The notes under the pieces are model-generated. The model saw only the letters and a program-made list of their open reading frames with translations, was not told the origin of the DNA and did no database searches. A stretch of DNA of 11,531 nt, taken from positions 1 to 11,531 of the forward strand of contig JAJYMD010000457.1 of NCBI GenBank assembly GCA_021787255.1, given 5' to 3'. Positions within the stretch are counted from its first letter, which is position 1. Each line of letters begins with the position of its first letter. Made by a program: the position numbers and the translations under genes. Positions 1-7,796 of the stretch are shown here, one piece after another. Source of the DNA: Actinomycetes bacterium (lineage in GTDB: Bacteria > Actinomycetota > Acidimicrobiia > Acidimicrobiales > RAAP-2).

Positions 1-208
1 TGTTCGCCTGTGCGAGCATGCGGCCGGAGGCGTCGAAGACCGCCGTCGAGTAGTCCCCGCCTTCGCGGACCTGGTCGGAGTAGGCGCAGCGCTGCTGGGC
101 CTCCGCCATCTCCTCGGCGATCCCGGCCAGCCGCCCCCAGACGACTGCGACGGTGAGCGGGTCGACCCCGGGTGCTGGGGGTCCTGCCGGTGTGGCGCGT
201 TCGCTCAT
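1..208 (-). CDS. hyuB: HyuB / N-methylhydantoinase B-type subunit, N-terminal part only
   Basis: This is the first 69 codons of a HyuB-family protein; the gene continues past the left edge. The start is ATG at 208, four nucleotides after the hyuA stop (TGA, CGAG, ATG). An ATG overlapping the hyuA stop opens a frame of only three codons, so I do not use it. The N-terminus has a short disordered lead (residues 1-14) and then the family's opening: DPLTVAVVWGRLAGIAEEM, QRCAYSDQVREGGDYSTAVF and DASGRMLAQA. This matches the usual 'DP(V/I)T..V...RL..IAEEM...L.RTAYS..I.E..DFS.A.FD..G....Q' pattern. HyuB proteins pair with HyuA to form ATP-dependent hydantoinases, caprolactamase, 5-oxoprolinase-like enzymes and parts of acetone/acetophenone carboxylases. 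The family call is secure; the substrate is unknown. The close spacing to hyuA implies co-translation in a complex. Confidence 0.93.
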   Translation of the reverse strand, partial: MSERATPAGPPAPGVDPLTVAVVWGRLAGIAEEMAEAQQRCAYSDQVREGGDYSTAVFDASGRMLAQAN

Positions 209-212
209 CTCG

Positions 213-2294
213 TCATCTCGCCTCGCCGATGTGCACGACGAGCGTGCCGTCGTCGCAGACCTCGACCGTGTCGCCGGGGAGCACCACGGTCGTCGTCGTC
301 GTCTCGGCCACGAGGCACGGCCCGGCGAGCACGTCCCTCGGCCGCAGCTCCGAGCGGCGGTGCACGTCGACCTCGACCAGCCCGGTCTCCGGGAAGAACA
401 CACTGCGCCGGGCCGGGACGCTCGGGCTCGCACGTTCTGGCCACGCAGGGGTGGCCGCACTCGTGGCTCGGCGTCTCGTGCATGCGAGGTGCCAGGTCAC
501 GACCTCGACGGGGTGGTCGGGCTCGGCGTAGCCGTAGGCCTTCCGGTAGCGCTCGCAGAACGCCTCCGCGAGGTGGGAGGGGTCCGCCTGCGAGGCGTCG
601 ACCGGGACGAGCAGCTCGTAGCCCTGGCCGACGTAGCGCATCCCGAGCCTCCAGACGACCCCGAGGTCTTCGCCGGCGCCGAAGGCGCTCGCGTCCTCGA
701 GGAGGTCGCGCGCGACCTCCCTGCAGCGCTTCGCGGCATCCTCTTCGTCGAGCCGCACGCGAGCGGTGCGGCTGAGCTCGACCGAGGCGGAGGCCTCGAG
801 GAGGCCGCGCGCAGAACCGCCGCTCGCCGCTCGGGGGACGAGCGCGACCCTGGCCCCGAGCGCACGCGCGAGGCGCGCTCCGTGCACCGGGCCGCCGCCG
901 CCCAGGCACACGAGCGCGTGGGTGCGCGGGTCGAAGCCCCGGTCGATCGACACGAGCCGGATCGCGTGCTCCATGTCCAAGGTCGCGACCTCGTGGACCC
1001 CCCACGCGGCACGCAGCCTCTCGACGCCGAGCGCGCCGGCGAGACCGTCGATCGCACGCTCGGCGGCGGCGACATCGAGGAAGATCCCCCCTGAGAAGCT
1101 CGACGGGTCGCAGTAGCCGAGCAAAAGGTTTGCGTCGGTCACCGTCGGCTGCTCGCCTCCCCGCGCGTAGCAGGCGGGGCCGGGGTCGGCTCCCGCGCTC
1201 TTCGGCCCCACGCGCAGGGTTCCCTCCCGCACCTCGGCGATGCTCCCGCCTCCGGTGCCGACCTCCACGAGGTCGAGCGCGGCGATGTCGACCGGCAGCC
1301 CGCTGCCGCGGCGGTTGCCGACGCGTTGCAGCTCGAAGTAGGTGCTCGTCGCCGGCGCGCCGGCGTTCACGACGGCCGCCTTCGCGGTCGTGCCGCCCAT
1401 GTCGAAGGAGATGACGTCGTCGTAGCCGAGGGCGGCGCCGAAACGGGCCGCGCCCACGACGCCTGCGGCCGGGCCCGACTCGAGCGTGCGGACGGGTCGC
1501 TCGAGCGCCTGGTCCATGGAGGCGAGCCCGCCGCTCGACTGCATGATCCAGATCGGCGCCCCGATCCCGACGGATGGCAGCTTCGCGGCGAGCTCCCCCA
1601 GGTGCTCGGAGACTGCGCGGGCGATGTAGGAGTTCACGACCGCGGTGCTCGCGCGCTCGTACTCACGAGCCTCGAGCGACACGTCGCTCGAGATGGTGAC
1701 GACGACGCCCGGGAGCTCTTCTTGGAGGACCGTGCCGGCTCTTCGCTCGTGGTCTGGGTTCGCGTAGGAGTGCAGGAAGCAGATCGCGACGGCCTCGGCG
1801 CCCGAGCTTCGGATCTTTCGGGCGATCGAGCTCAGCTCCGCCTCTGTGAGCGGGTCGAGGACCGAGCCGTCGGGGAGCAGCCGCTCTGGCACCTCGAAGC
1901 TGAGCGCGCGCCCGACGAGCGGTGCGGGCTTGTCGAGCTGGACGTCGTACATGCTCCAGCGCAACGCGCGCTGGATCTGCAGGATGTCGCGGAACCCGCG
2001 CGTGGCGACGAAAGCGGTGAGGGGCCCCGAGCGCTCGAGCACGGTGTTCGAGCCGCGGGTCGTCGCGTGCACGACCTCTCGGACCTCGCCGCCCGAGACG
2101 CCCGCGCGCTCGAGCAGCGTCTCGACGCCCGAGACGATCGCGCCGACGAGGTCGGCCGGTTCGGCCAGGACCTTCTCGAAGAGAAGGTCCTGGGCCTCGG
2201 TCTCCAAGACCAGGTCGACGAAGGTGCCCCCGACGTCGATCCCGAGCCGGGCACCCTCTGAGCCAACGGTGCCGTCGTGTGCCGAGGTGGTCAT
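213..2294 (-). CDS. hyuA: HyuA / N-methylhydantoinase A-type ATP-dependent subunit (693 aa)
   Basis: This is a full-length hydantoinase A/oxoprolinase-family protein. Such subunits bind ATP through an actin-like fold and, with HyuB, open cyclic amides or carboxylate ketones in the cytoplasm. Visible motifs in order: phosphate-1-type loop GIDVGGTFVD (18-27); HATTRGSNT (76-84); GFRDILQIQRA (100-110); FLHSYANPDHE (173-183); PIWIMQSSGGL (247-257); the second phosphate loop FDMGGTTAK (297-305); GGGSIA (348-353); GPKSAGADPGPACY (363-376); and CLGGGGPVHG (463-472). The usual PPxPGxxSAxGLL motif is altered to PRAASGGSARGLL (487-499). Length is normal for the family (about 680-720). I chose ATG at 2294 because GIDVGGTF lies near residue 18 and the ATG overlaps the preceding ligase stop as ATGA. 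The frame stays open further upstream to 2903, but that stretch is antisense-like shadow within the ligase. Hydantoinase, lactamase and ketone carboxylase are all possible. Confidence 0.95.
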   Translation of the reverse strand: MTTSAHDGTVGSEGARLGIDVGGTFVDLVLETEAQDLLFEKVLAEPADLVGAIVSGVETLLERAGVSGGEVREVVHATTRGSNTVLERSGPLTAFVATRGFRDILQIQRALRWSMYDVQLDKPAPLVGRALSFEVPERLLPDGSVLDPLTEAELSSIARKIRSSGAEAVAICFLHSYANPDHERRAGTVLQEELPGVVVTISSDVSLEAREYERASTAVVNSYIARAVSEHLGELAAKLPSVGIGAPIWIMQSSGGLASMDQALERPVRTLESGPAAGVVGAARFGAALGYDDVISFDMGGTTAKAAVVNAGAPATSTYFELQRVGNRRGSGLPVDIAALDLVEVGTGGGSIAEVREGTLRVGPKSAGADPGPACYARGGEQPTVTDANLLLGYCDPSSFSGGIFLDVAAAERAIDGLAGALGVERLRAAWGVHEVATLDMEHAIRLVSIDRGFDPRTHALVCLGGGGPVHGARLARALGARVALVPRAASGGSARGLLEASASVELSRTARVRLDEEDAAKRCREVARDLLEDASAFGAGEDLGVVWRLGMRYVGQGYELLVPVDASQADPSHLAEAFCERYRKAYGYAEPDHPVEVVTWHLACTRRRATSAATPAWPERASPSVPARRSVFFPETGLVEVDVHRRSELRPRDVLAGPCLVAETTTTTVVLPGDTVEVCDDGTLVVHIGEAR
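2165..2193 (-). repeat. Perfect 13-bp inverted repeat (hairpin) inside hyuA
   Basis: The plus-strand arms are CCAGGACCTTCTC (2165-2177) and GAGAAGGTCCTGG (2181-2193), separated by GAA. In the hyuA transcript this would form a 13-bp stem with a 3-nt loop about 100-130 nt after the start, over codons 34-43 (around residues LLFEKVLAE). It is entirely coding, so it could be chance, or an mRNA processing or stability element between the ligase and hyuA. Confidence 0.6.
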
Positions 2295-4060
2295 CGGGGG
2301 ATCCCGAGCTCTCCGAGGATCTGCTCGCGCAGACGGAACTTCTGGATCTTCGTCGAGGACATCGGCCAGCTCGTCACGAAGCGGACGTGGCGGGGGATCT
2401 TGAACGACGCGATCTTGCCCCGGCAGTGCGCGATCACCTCTTCTTCTGCGAGGGTCGCGCCGGGCACGAGCTCGACGAAGGCGACCGGGACCTCGACCAG
2501 TCGCTCGTCGGGGATGCCGACGACCTGGCTCAGCTTGATGGCAGGGTGCGTCTCGAGGAAGGCCTCCACCTCGAGCGCCGACACGCTCTCGCCGCCCACC
2601 TTGAGCACGTCTCGGAGGCGGCCGTAAAAGGAGATCTGCCCGTCCTCGTCGATCGAGCAACGGTCGCCGGTGTGGAAGAAACCCTCGGGGTCCATGCTGG
2701 CCGCGGTCTGCTCGGGGTGGTTGTAGTAGCCGGCGAACAGGCTCCGGCCCCGGACGACGAGCTCCCCTTGCTCCCCGGGCGCAAGGCGCGCGCCGCTCTT
2801 CGGATCGACGACCGCCGCCTGCCAGCCCGCCATGACCGGTCCGCACGCCCGCATCCTGGTCTCGTAGGGGTCGTCCAGCCGGGAGTACGAGAGGGTGCCG
2901 CACACCTCGGTCATGCCGTAGGCGTTCACGAGCACGGCGGGTGCGAACACCCCCTGGACGTGCTCCTGGGTGCTCTCGGGGCTCACGTTGCAGATCGCCC
3001 GCACGTCCCTACGGTCGTAGGAGACGAAGTCCTGGTGCTGCATGAAGGTGAGGGTGACGGTCGGGAACAACGGGTAGAGCAGCGTCGGGCGGTGCGCCTT
3101 GCACAGCGCGATCGCCTCTTGCGGCTCGAAGCGGGGCTGGCTGACGAAGGTGCCGCCCCTGCAGAAGAGCGCCGACATGACGAGCAGCGCGGCCACGTGG
3201 GTCATCGGGAGCGGGCTCCAGCACCGGTCGTCAGCGGTGATCTCGAAGCGCTCCGCCGTGGCGAGGGCGTTCGCCACCAGCGCATCGTTCGTGAGCACGC
3301 AGCCCTTGGCCGCCGACGTGGTGCCAGAGGTGTACATGACGAGCAGCGGTGTCTCGGGTCCGGGCGCGCCGGCGCGCGCGTCGGGGGCCCCGAGCGCGAG
3401 CCGCTCGAGGTCCGCCTCGCCGAGCATCCCGGTGCCCGAGGTCGCGCTGAGCACGACGACGTGGCGAAGACGGGGGAACCTCTCCAGGCTCAGGGGCCTG
3501 GAAGGGTCGGCCGTCTCCAGGCCGTCGAGTGCCTCGATCACCACCTGACGCAGCGGGAGGCGCTCTGTGACCTCGCCGGTCGTGATCAGCACCCGCAGGT
3601 CGCCGTCGCGACAGACGTGGGCGACCTCGGAGGTCTTGTAGCGCGTGTTGACCGGGACCACGACGGCCCCCAGCCGCGCGGCTGCGAGGAACAGCTCGAC
3701 GAGCTCCGGCGAGTTCGGCAGCATCAGGCCGATCGTGTCTCCCCTCTCCACGCCGAGCGCCTGCAGCTGCCTGGTGCGCCGGCCTGCTCTCTTCCAGAGC
3801 TCTTGGTAGCTGAGATGCGTGCCGGGGAAGACGAGGGCGGGATGGTCCGGTCGTGAAGCCGCTGCCGCATGGAACATCTCGGCGTACGCGCTCGAGCGTG
3901 AACGGTCGGCTGTTCCCGCCTGTGGGCTTGTGCGGACAGCCGGGCCCGTTCGGAGGGGTCGAGCTGTCGCGAGGGGCCGAGCCCGGGTCTCGGTGACGGT
4001 CGCCTCCGTTCCTCGCCGATGCGGAGACGAGCCCGCCTGGTGCAGGCCACCATCCACCAT
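2291..4060 (-). CDS. AMP-forming acyl-CoA ligase (ANL superfamily), ligase 1 (589 aa)
   Basis: The protein activates a carboxylic acid as acyl-AMP and then transfers it to CoA. Adenylation motifs run in the expected order: YTSGTTSAAKG (P-loop A3, 243-253), LPMTHVA (284-290), NAYGMTE (379-385), GELVVRG (432-438), FHTGD with Asp466 (462-466), GRLRDVLKVGGESVSALEVE (480-499) at the hinge, and SSTKIQKFRLR with the probable catalytic Lys571. The P-loop is unusual: the consensus TSGTTGxPKG has Ser and Ala where Gly and Pro are normal. The gene starts at ATG 4060, which shares one base with the hydrolase stop (TGATG), pointing to coupled translation. The fold proper begins near residue 58 (AYAEMFHAAAASRPDHPAL). 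The first ~55 residues are rich in Arg, Thr, Pro and Ser and look disordered. I see no better in-frame ATG or GTG, but the start is the least certain part. The end overlaps hyuA by 4 nt. Substrate is unknown; fatty, aryl and beta-keto acids are all possible. Confidence 0.92.
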   Translation of the reverse strand: MVDGGLHQAGSSPHRRGTEATVTETRARPLATARPLRTGPAVRTSPQAGTADRSRSSAYAEMFHAAAASRPDHPALVFPGTHLSYQELWKRAGRRTRQLQALGVERGDTIGLMLPNSPELVELFLAAARLGAVVVPVNTRYKTSEVAHVCRDGDLRVLITTGEVTERLPLRQVVIEALDGLETADPSRPLSLERFPRLRHVVVLSATSGTGMLGEADLERLALGAPDARAGAPGPETPLLVMYTSGTTSAAKGCVLTNDALVANALATAERFEITADDRCWSPLPMTHVAALLVMSALFCRGGTFVSQPRFEPQEAIALCKAHRPTLLYPLFPTVTLTFMQHQDFVSYDRRDVRAICNVSPESTQEHVQGVFAPAVLVNAYGMTEVCGTLSYSRLDDPYETRMRACGPVMAGWQAAVVDPKSGARLAPGEQGELVVRGRSLFAGYYNHPEQTAASMDPEGFFHTGDRCSIDEDGQISFYGRLRDVLKVGGESVSALEVEAFLETHPAIKLSQVVGIPDERLVEVPVAFVELVPGATLAEEEVIAHCRGKIASFKIPRHVRFVTSWPMSSTKIQKFRLREQILGELGIPR

Positions 4061-4923
4061 CAGTGCCCGCCGGCGTCCACGCCTCGAAGGAACGTTGAGA
4101 CCGCTGCGGCGAACGCAGCCGGCAGCTGGTCGGGAAGGGGGACCATCCCTGTGGCGATCTCCACGAGCTCCGCAGCGGGAAGCATCTCACGCCAGCGCGC
4201 GAGCATGGGGTACGCGAAGGGATCCGCGGTGCCGGCGAGGACCAGCGTCGGAGTGCCCGCCTCGCGCAACCGTTCTGCTCGTGTCGACGTGTCGTACCGG
4301 CTGCACGCGCGGTGGCCCTCCTCCACGCGGTCTCCCACCTTCAAGGCGTCGGTCACGAAGCGGTGCAGCAGGTCTGGACGGTCCGGGGGGTAGAACCCCG
4401 AGCGGCGCGACCACAGCTCGGTCAGGTGGCTTCCGTCCGGGCGCTCCTGGACCTCGTCGACCCCGCGGCGGCCCAGCGCCGCGGCACGTTCCTCCGGGGT
4501 CTCGAGTGGCGCCGAGGAGAGCACGACCGCCCGCACCTCGGTCGGAGCCTGCACCGCGACCTCCAGCACCACCAACGCGCCGGTGTGATGGCCCACGAGC
4601 GCGACCCGTTCGAGGCCGAGCGCCTCGATCAACAAGGTGAGCCCCTCGGCGTAGTGCTCGATCGAGTCCCCGGCACCGGGGTCCAGGTCGGAGGCGCCGA
4701 AGCCGGCGGTGTCTGCGGCGACCGTGTCGAACTCGCGCCCGAGGAGCGGCAGGACGTCGCGGTACTCGTCCCATGAGCGCGGGGTCTGGTGCGCGAGGAC
4801 CACCGGGGGACCCGCGCCCTCGCCGCAGCGCGCGTAGTGCAGCTGCCCCCACGGCACGTCGACGTAGCCACGCCGGATCGTCGGCGAACGAACGGCACCT
4901 TCCGGGCTCACAGGCCTCCTCAC
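4060..4923 (-). CDS. Alpha/beta-hydrolase-fold protein with altered catalytic triad (287 aa)
   Basis: Fold landmarks are clear: strand and oxyanion region PPVVLAHQTPRSWDEY (39-54), DTAGFGASD (71-79), nucleophile-elbow position ALVGHHTGALVVLE (108-121), GTADPF with the acid candidate Asp234 (231-236), and the final strand/helix EIATGMVPLPDQLP (255-268). In canonical members the elbow is GxSxG and the last loop holds GH. Here the elbow is G-H-H-T-G, so His113 sits at the nucleophile position, and Met260 sits where the catalytic His is expected. It may be a non-hydrolytic or atypical hydrolase, or a subfamily with another chemistry. The start is GTG at 4923, with a GAGG about nine bases upstream. 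A second GTG at 4911 follows AGGAGG by only three bases and is an alternative. The gene follows an 85-nt gap with an operator-like site and overlaps ligase 1 by one base, so it probably heads the hydrolase-ligase-HyuAB unit. Confidence 0.85.
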   Translation of the reverse strand: MRRPVSPEGAVRSPTIRRGYVDVPWGQLHYARCGEGAGPPVVLAHQTPRSWDEYRDVLPLLGREFDTVAADTAGFGASDLDPGAGDSIEHYAEGLTLLIEALGLERVALVGHHTGALVVLEVAVQAPTEVRAVVLSSAPLETPEERAAALGRRGVDEVQERPDGSHLTELWSRRSGFYPPDRPDLLHRFVTDALKVGDRVEEGHRACSRYDTSTRAERLREAGTPTLVLAGTADPFAYPMLARWREMLPAAELVEIATGMVPLPDQLPAAFAAAVSTFLRGVDAGGH

Positions 4924-4954
4924 TCCCAGCGGCCTCGTCGGCCGAGCACCACTA

Positions 4955-4977
4955 CCTACGATATTTGATCAGACCAA
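4955..4977 (-). promoter_or_regulatory. FadR-type operator in the 85-nt gap upstream of the hydrolase
   Basis: Plus positions 4965-4977 read TTGATCAGACCAA. This is an inverted repeat (TTGATC, one base, GACCAA) with a single mismatch between arms. The known FadR consensus is TGGTCnGACCA; this site differs at one base. Next to it, 4960-4970 (GATATTTGATC) is the exact reverse complement of an 11-mer in the importer promoter. The surrounding 4950-4985 is AT-rich compared with everything nearby. I see no convincing -35/-10 pair: TTGGCA and TATCGT on the minus strand are only 14 nt apart. The adjacent GntR/FCD regulator is the natural candidate to bind here (inference). Confidence 0.6.
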
Positions 4978-5008
4978 TGCCAATTCGACCTGCGCTGCCG
5001 GCGACGGC

Positions 5009-6583
5009 TCAGAGCCGAAGGCGGTCGGCTTCCTTCTCCCTGTCCCACGTCCTGCTCGACACCCCTCGCGCGCGCAGCACGAACTTCTGCACCTTGCCGT
5101 TCGAGGTGACGGGCAGCTCCTCGACGAGCTCGACATAGCGGGGCACGGCGAAGTGCGCGAGCCGCGTGCTGCAGTGGTCGACGAGCTGTGCAGGGGTGGG
5201 CGAAGAGCCGCTCGAAGGGACGACGAAAGCCATCACCTCGTCCTCGCCCAGCTCCGAGGGTACGGGCACGACCGCCGCGGCGGCGACGCCGGGATGGCTG
5301 ATGAGGGCCTGCTCGACCTCCCAGCTGGAGATGTTCTCGCCTCGCCGGCGGATCGCGTCCTTCAGACGGTCGACGAAGCGGTACCAGCCGCGGCTGTCAC
5401 GGACCACGCGGTCGCCGGTGTGCAGCCAGAGGTTGGAGAAGCACGCCACCGTGGCCTCCGGCATGCGCCAGTACCCGGTCGTGAAGGCGAAGGGCTCGTC
5501 GGCGCGCACCACGAGCTCGCCGGGCGTGCCGTCGGGCACCTCGACGTCGTGCTCGTCGACCACTCGGGCGTGGAACCCCGTCATCACCCTGCCCATCATC
5601 CCCGGTCGCTGCCTCCCGCCGCGGGGCCCGATCACGAGGTTGGTCTCGGTCATGCCGTGACCCTCGACGATCTCTATGCCGAAGCGCTCCTTGCAGACGC
5701 GCCAGAGCGAGGCCGGCGTCGCGGGTGCGAGCGCGACGCGCGCGCGATGGGCGCGCTCGGCCGGCGTCGGCTCGCGCGCGCACAGGATGGAGACCATGGT
5801 CCCGAGCAGGTAGGTGACGGTCGCCTCGCTCTCGCGCAGGTCGTCCCAGAAGCGCGACGCCGAGAACCGGCGTCCGACGACGAGCCGGGCGTCGTTCACC
5901 AGCGCCTGGAGGAACGCGTTGAGCGCGTTGGTGTGGAACATCGGAAGGCACGTGTACAGCACGTCGCCCTCGTGCACGCCGAGCGCTGCGCCGGAATTGA
6001 CGCCCCACCAGTAGAACTGGGCATGCGGGCAGCACACGCCCTTGGAAGGACCGGTCGTGCCAGAGGTGTAGAGCAGCGCGAGCGTGTCACCGGGGCGCAC
6101 CGACGCCGGCGCGAGGGCGTCGCCCTCCTCTGGGAACTGCTCGATCCTTCGACCCCGCCAGGTCTCCGGGTGCTCCCCGAAGCCCCACAGCCGCTCCACG
6201 GAGCCGGGGAGCTCCTCGATGGTGTCGAGACGGTCGAACAGCGCCGGCTCGGCTGCGAGCACTCTTGGTTCCGCGTCGTCGAGGATGTGGGCCAGCTGCG
6301 GCCCCCTCACCGAGACGTTGATCGGGACGAGGATCGCCCCGAGCCACCCGCACGCGGCGAAGGCATCGAGCACCTCGACGCGGTTCTCGCTGAGCAGCGC
6401 GACGCGGTCCCCGGCGCGGACACCCTGCTCGGCGAAGGCGCCGGCGAGGCGCGCCGCCCGTTCGGCCATCGACGAGGCCGAGCGGCCGAACGGACCGATC
6501 TCGAGCAGCGCATCGTCGCCGCTCGATGCGGCGCGCCGGGCCAGCAGCTCCGGAAGGGTCCGTCGAGACGGGGCCACCTCCAC
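5009..6583 (-). CDS. AMP-forming acyl-CoA ligase (ANL superfamily, CaiC-like), ligase 2 (524 aa)
   Basis: This is a complete adenylate-forming CoA ligase. Motifs: YTSGTTGPSKG (A3 P-loop, 172-182, canonical), PMFHTNA (214-220), EGHGMTETN (307-315), GELVVRADEP (355-364), LHTGD with Asp391 (387-391), RLKDAIRRRGENIS (406-419) at the hinge, and PVTSNGKVQKFVLR with the likely catalytic Lys497. The RLKDxIRRRGENIS signature is typical of the crotonobetaine/carnitine-CoA ligase-like branch, but family members differ widely in substrate, so I give no gene symbol. The start is GTG at 6583, with AGGTGA about nine bases upstream; a second GTG two codons later is possible. It lies 37 nt after the permease stop, so it probably belongs to the importer transcript. 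It differs from ligase 1 in P-loop, hinge and length, so the two are probably not a recent duplication and likely act on different acids. Confidence 0.93.
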   Translation of the reverse strand: MEVAPSRRTLPELLARRAASSGDDALLEIGPFGRSASSMAERAARLAGAFAEQGVRAGDRVALLSENRVEVLDAFAACGWLGAILVPINVSVRGPQLAHILDDAEPRVLAAEPALFDRLDTIEELPGSVERLWGFGEHPETWRGRRIEQFPEEGDALAPASVRPGDTLALLYTSGTTGPSKGVCCPHAQFYWWGVNSGAALGVHEGDVLYTCLPMFHTNALNAFLQALVNDARLVVGRRFSASRFWDDLRESEATVTYLLGTMVSILCAREPTPAERAHRARVALAPATPASLWRVCKERFGIEIVEGHGMTETNLVIGPRGGRQRPGMMGRVMTGFHARVVDEHDVEVPDGTPGELVVRADEPFAFTTGYWRMPEATVACFSNLWLHTGDRVVRDSRGWYRFVDRLKDAIRRRGENISSWEVEQALISHPGVAAAAVVPVPSELGEDEVMAFVVPSSGSSPTPAQLVDHCSTRLAHFAVPRYVELVEELPVTSNGKVQKFVLRARGVSSRTWDREKEADRLRL

Positions 6584-6620
6584 GTCAGACGCTCACCTGC
6601 TCCGTGCCAGCCGAGGCGGC

Positions 6621-7796
6621 TCAGCGGCCGACCGGTCGCGTGTCGGCCGGCGGTGTGGCCACTGCCGGGACCGGCTCTTTTGCGAGCGCCGGCGCGCCCG
6701 CCTGCCCGGAGAGTGGCCCGGTCCCTTCCGCTGCTGTGGACTCTCTGGTGAAGCGCTTGCGGGTCCGAGCCTTCTGGAACTGGTCCAGGCCGACGGCGGC
6801 GATCAGCACGATGCCGGTGACGACGCCGGACCAGAAGTCCGAGACCCCGACGACGCCGAGGCCGTTCTCGAGGGCGCCGATGAGCAGCACACCGAGGACG
6901 GTGCCGAAGATGCCCCCTTCTCCGCCCGAGAAGCTCGTCCCGCCCAGAAGGACGGCGGCGCCCGCGATCAGGTTGATCGTGGCACCGACTGTGGGGGAGG
7001 CAGCCGCCAGCCGCCCGGCGTCCACGATCCCGGCCATCCCGGCGAACAGCGCGCACGTCCCGTAGGTGAGCATCGTGATCAAGCTGACCCGGATGCCGGC
7101 GATCCTGGCGGCCTCCCGGTTCCCGCCGACCGCGTAGACGGCCCGCCCGACGCGGGTGAAGCGCAGGACCACGCCGGAGATCGCGACGGCGCCGATCATG
7201 AACCAGATCGGCACGCCGATGCCGAGCGGTTTGACGCTGCCGATCGCGGTCACGAGGTGCCACTTGGACAGCGACAGGGTGTTCCCATTCGTGGCCACGT
7301 AGACGAGGCCCTGGACGGCCGTCATGGTGCCGAGCGTCACCACGAGGAAGTTCAACCGGACGTAACCGATCAGGAAGCCGTTGACCAAGGCGCCGAACAG
7401 CCCTGCGCACACGACGGCGATCACGATGGCGAGGAGCTGAGGAACGCCGATCGCGAGAAGCCCCGCGAGCAGCACCCCCGTGCCTTCCATCACCGAGCCG
7501 ACCGACAGGTCGAAGCCGCTCCCGATCATCGCGAAGGTCATCCCTGCGGCGACGAGCATGAGGTCGCTGTTCGAGGTGAGGATGTTTGTGATGTTGACCG
7601 CGTGGATGAAGAACGGGTGCAACGAGGTGAACACGATGACGATCCCGACCAGGGCCCCGCCCACCCCGACGTAGCGCCGGCCCCTCTTCAGCCAACCGAC
7701 GGGGTCCCGTCGCGCTCCGACGTCGATGTCGGGCTGCAGCAGCAGGTCGCGCACGAGCCCGCTCGCTGCTCCTTGGTCAGAGGCGACTCCCCTCAT
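6621..7796 (-). CDS. CUT2-type ABC transporter permease (RbsC-like, 391 aa)
   Basis: This inner-membrane protein forms the channel of a ribose/galactose-type importer, normally as a homodimer, which explains why only one permease gene is present. It has about nine or ten hydrophobic segments between residues 43 and 340. Family landmarks are SGFDLSVGSVM (93-103; canonical G(I/F)DLSVGS), GGNREAARIAGI (224-235; the cytoplasmic coupling-loop motif that contacts the ATPase), GGTSFSGGEGGIFGTVLG (285-302) and GLDQFQKARTRKR (336-348). A cytoplasmic tail of about 45 residues, rich in Pro, Ala and Thr, follows and is longer than usual. The start is ATG at 7796 directly after the ATPase TAG, with GGAGG five bases upstream inside the ATPase end. 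CUT2 relatives carry sugars, autoinducer-2 and other small polar molecules, so the neighbours here argue against assuming a sugar. Confidence 0.95.
   Translation of the reverse strand: MRGVASDQGAASGLVRDLLLQPDIDVGARRDPVGWLKRGRRYVGVGGALVGIVIVFTSLHPFFIHAVNITNILTSNSDLMLVAAGMTFAMIGSGFDLSVGSVMEGTGVLLAGLLAIGVPQLLAIVIAVVCAGLFGALVNGFLIGYVRLNFLVVTLGTMTAVQGLVYVATNGNTLSLSKWHLVTAIGSVKPLGIGVPIWFMIGAVAISGVVLRFTRVGRAVYAVGGNREAARIAGIRVSLITMLTYGTCALFAGMAGIVDAGRLAAASPTVGATINLIAGAAVLLGGTSFSGGEGGIFGTVLGVLLIGALENGLGVVGVSDFWSGVVTGIVLIAAVGLDQFQKARTRKRFTRESTAAEGTGPLSGQAGAPALAKEPVPAVATPPADTRPVGR

Noticed and set aside
213..2294. Naming HyuA/HyuB specifically as acetone or acetophenone carboxylase, or as 5-oxoprolinase
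   Set aside because: The motifs are shared across the whole family, and the rest of HyuB and any further subunits lie outside the window.
213..2903. Reading HyuA as an 896-residue protein starting at 2903
   Set aside because: The extra 203 residues are out-of-frame ligase sequence rich in Arg, Gly and Ala. HyuA motifs begin right after the ATG at 2294, which also overlaps the ligase stop.
2279..3856. Plus-strand open frame of 525 codons opposite ligase 1
   Set aside because: It shows no recognisable motif, while the minus strand carries a full set of ligase motifs in order. The same holds for 5153-6751 and 153-1094.
4950..4985. A firm -35/-10 promoter for the hydrolase gene
   Set aside because: TTGGCA and TATCGT are only 14 nt apart and other pairs match poorly, so I report the operator-like site but not a promoter.
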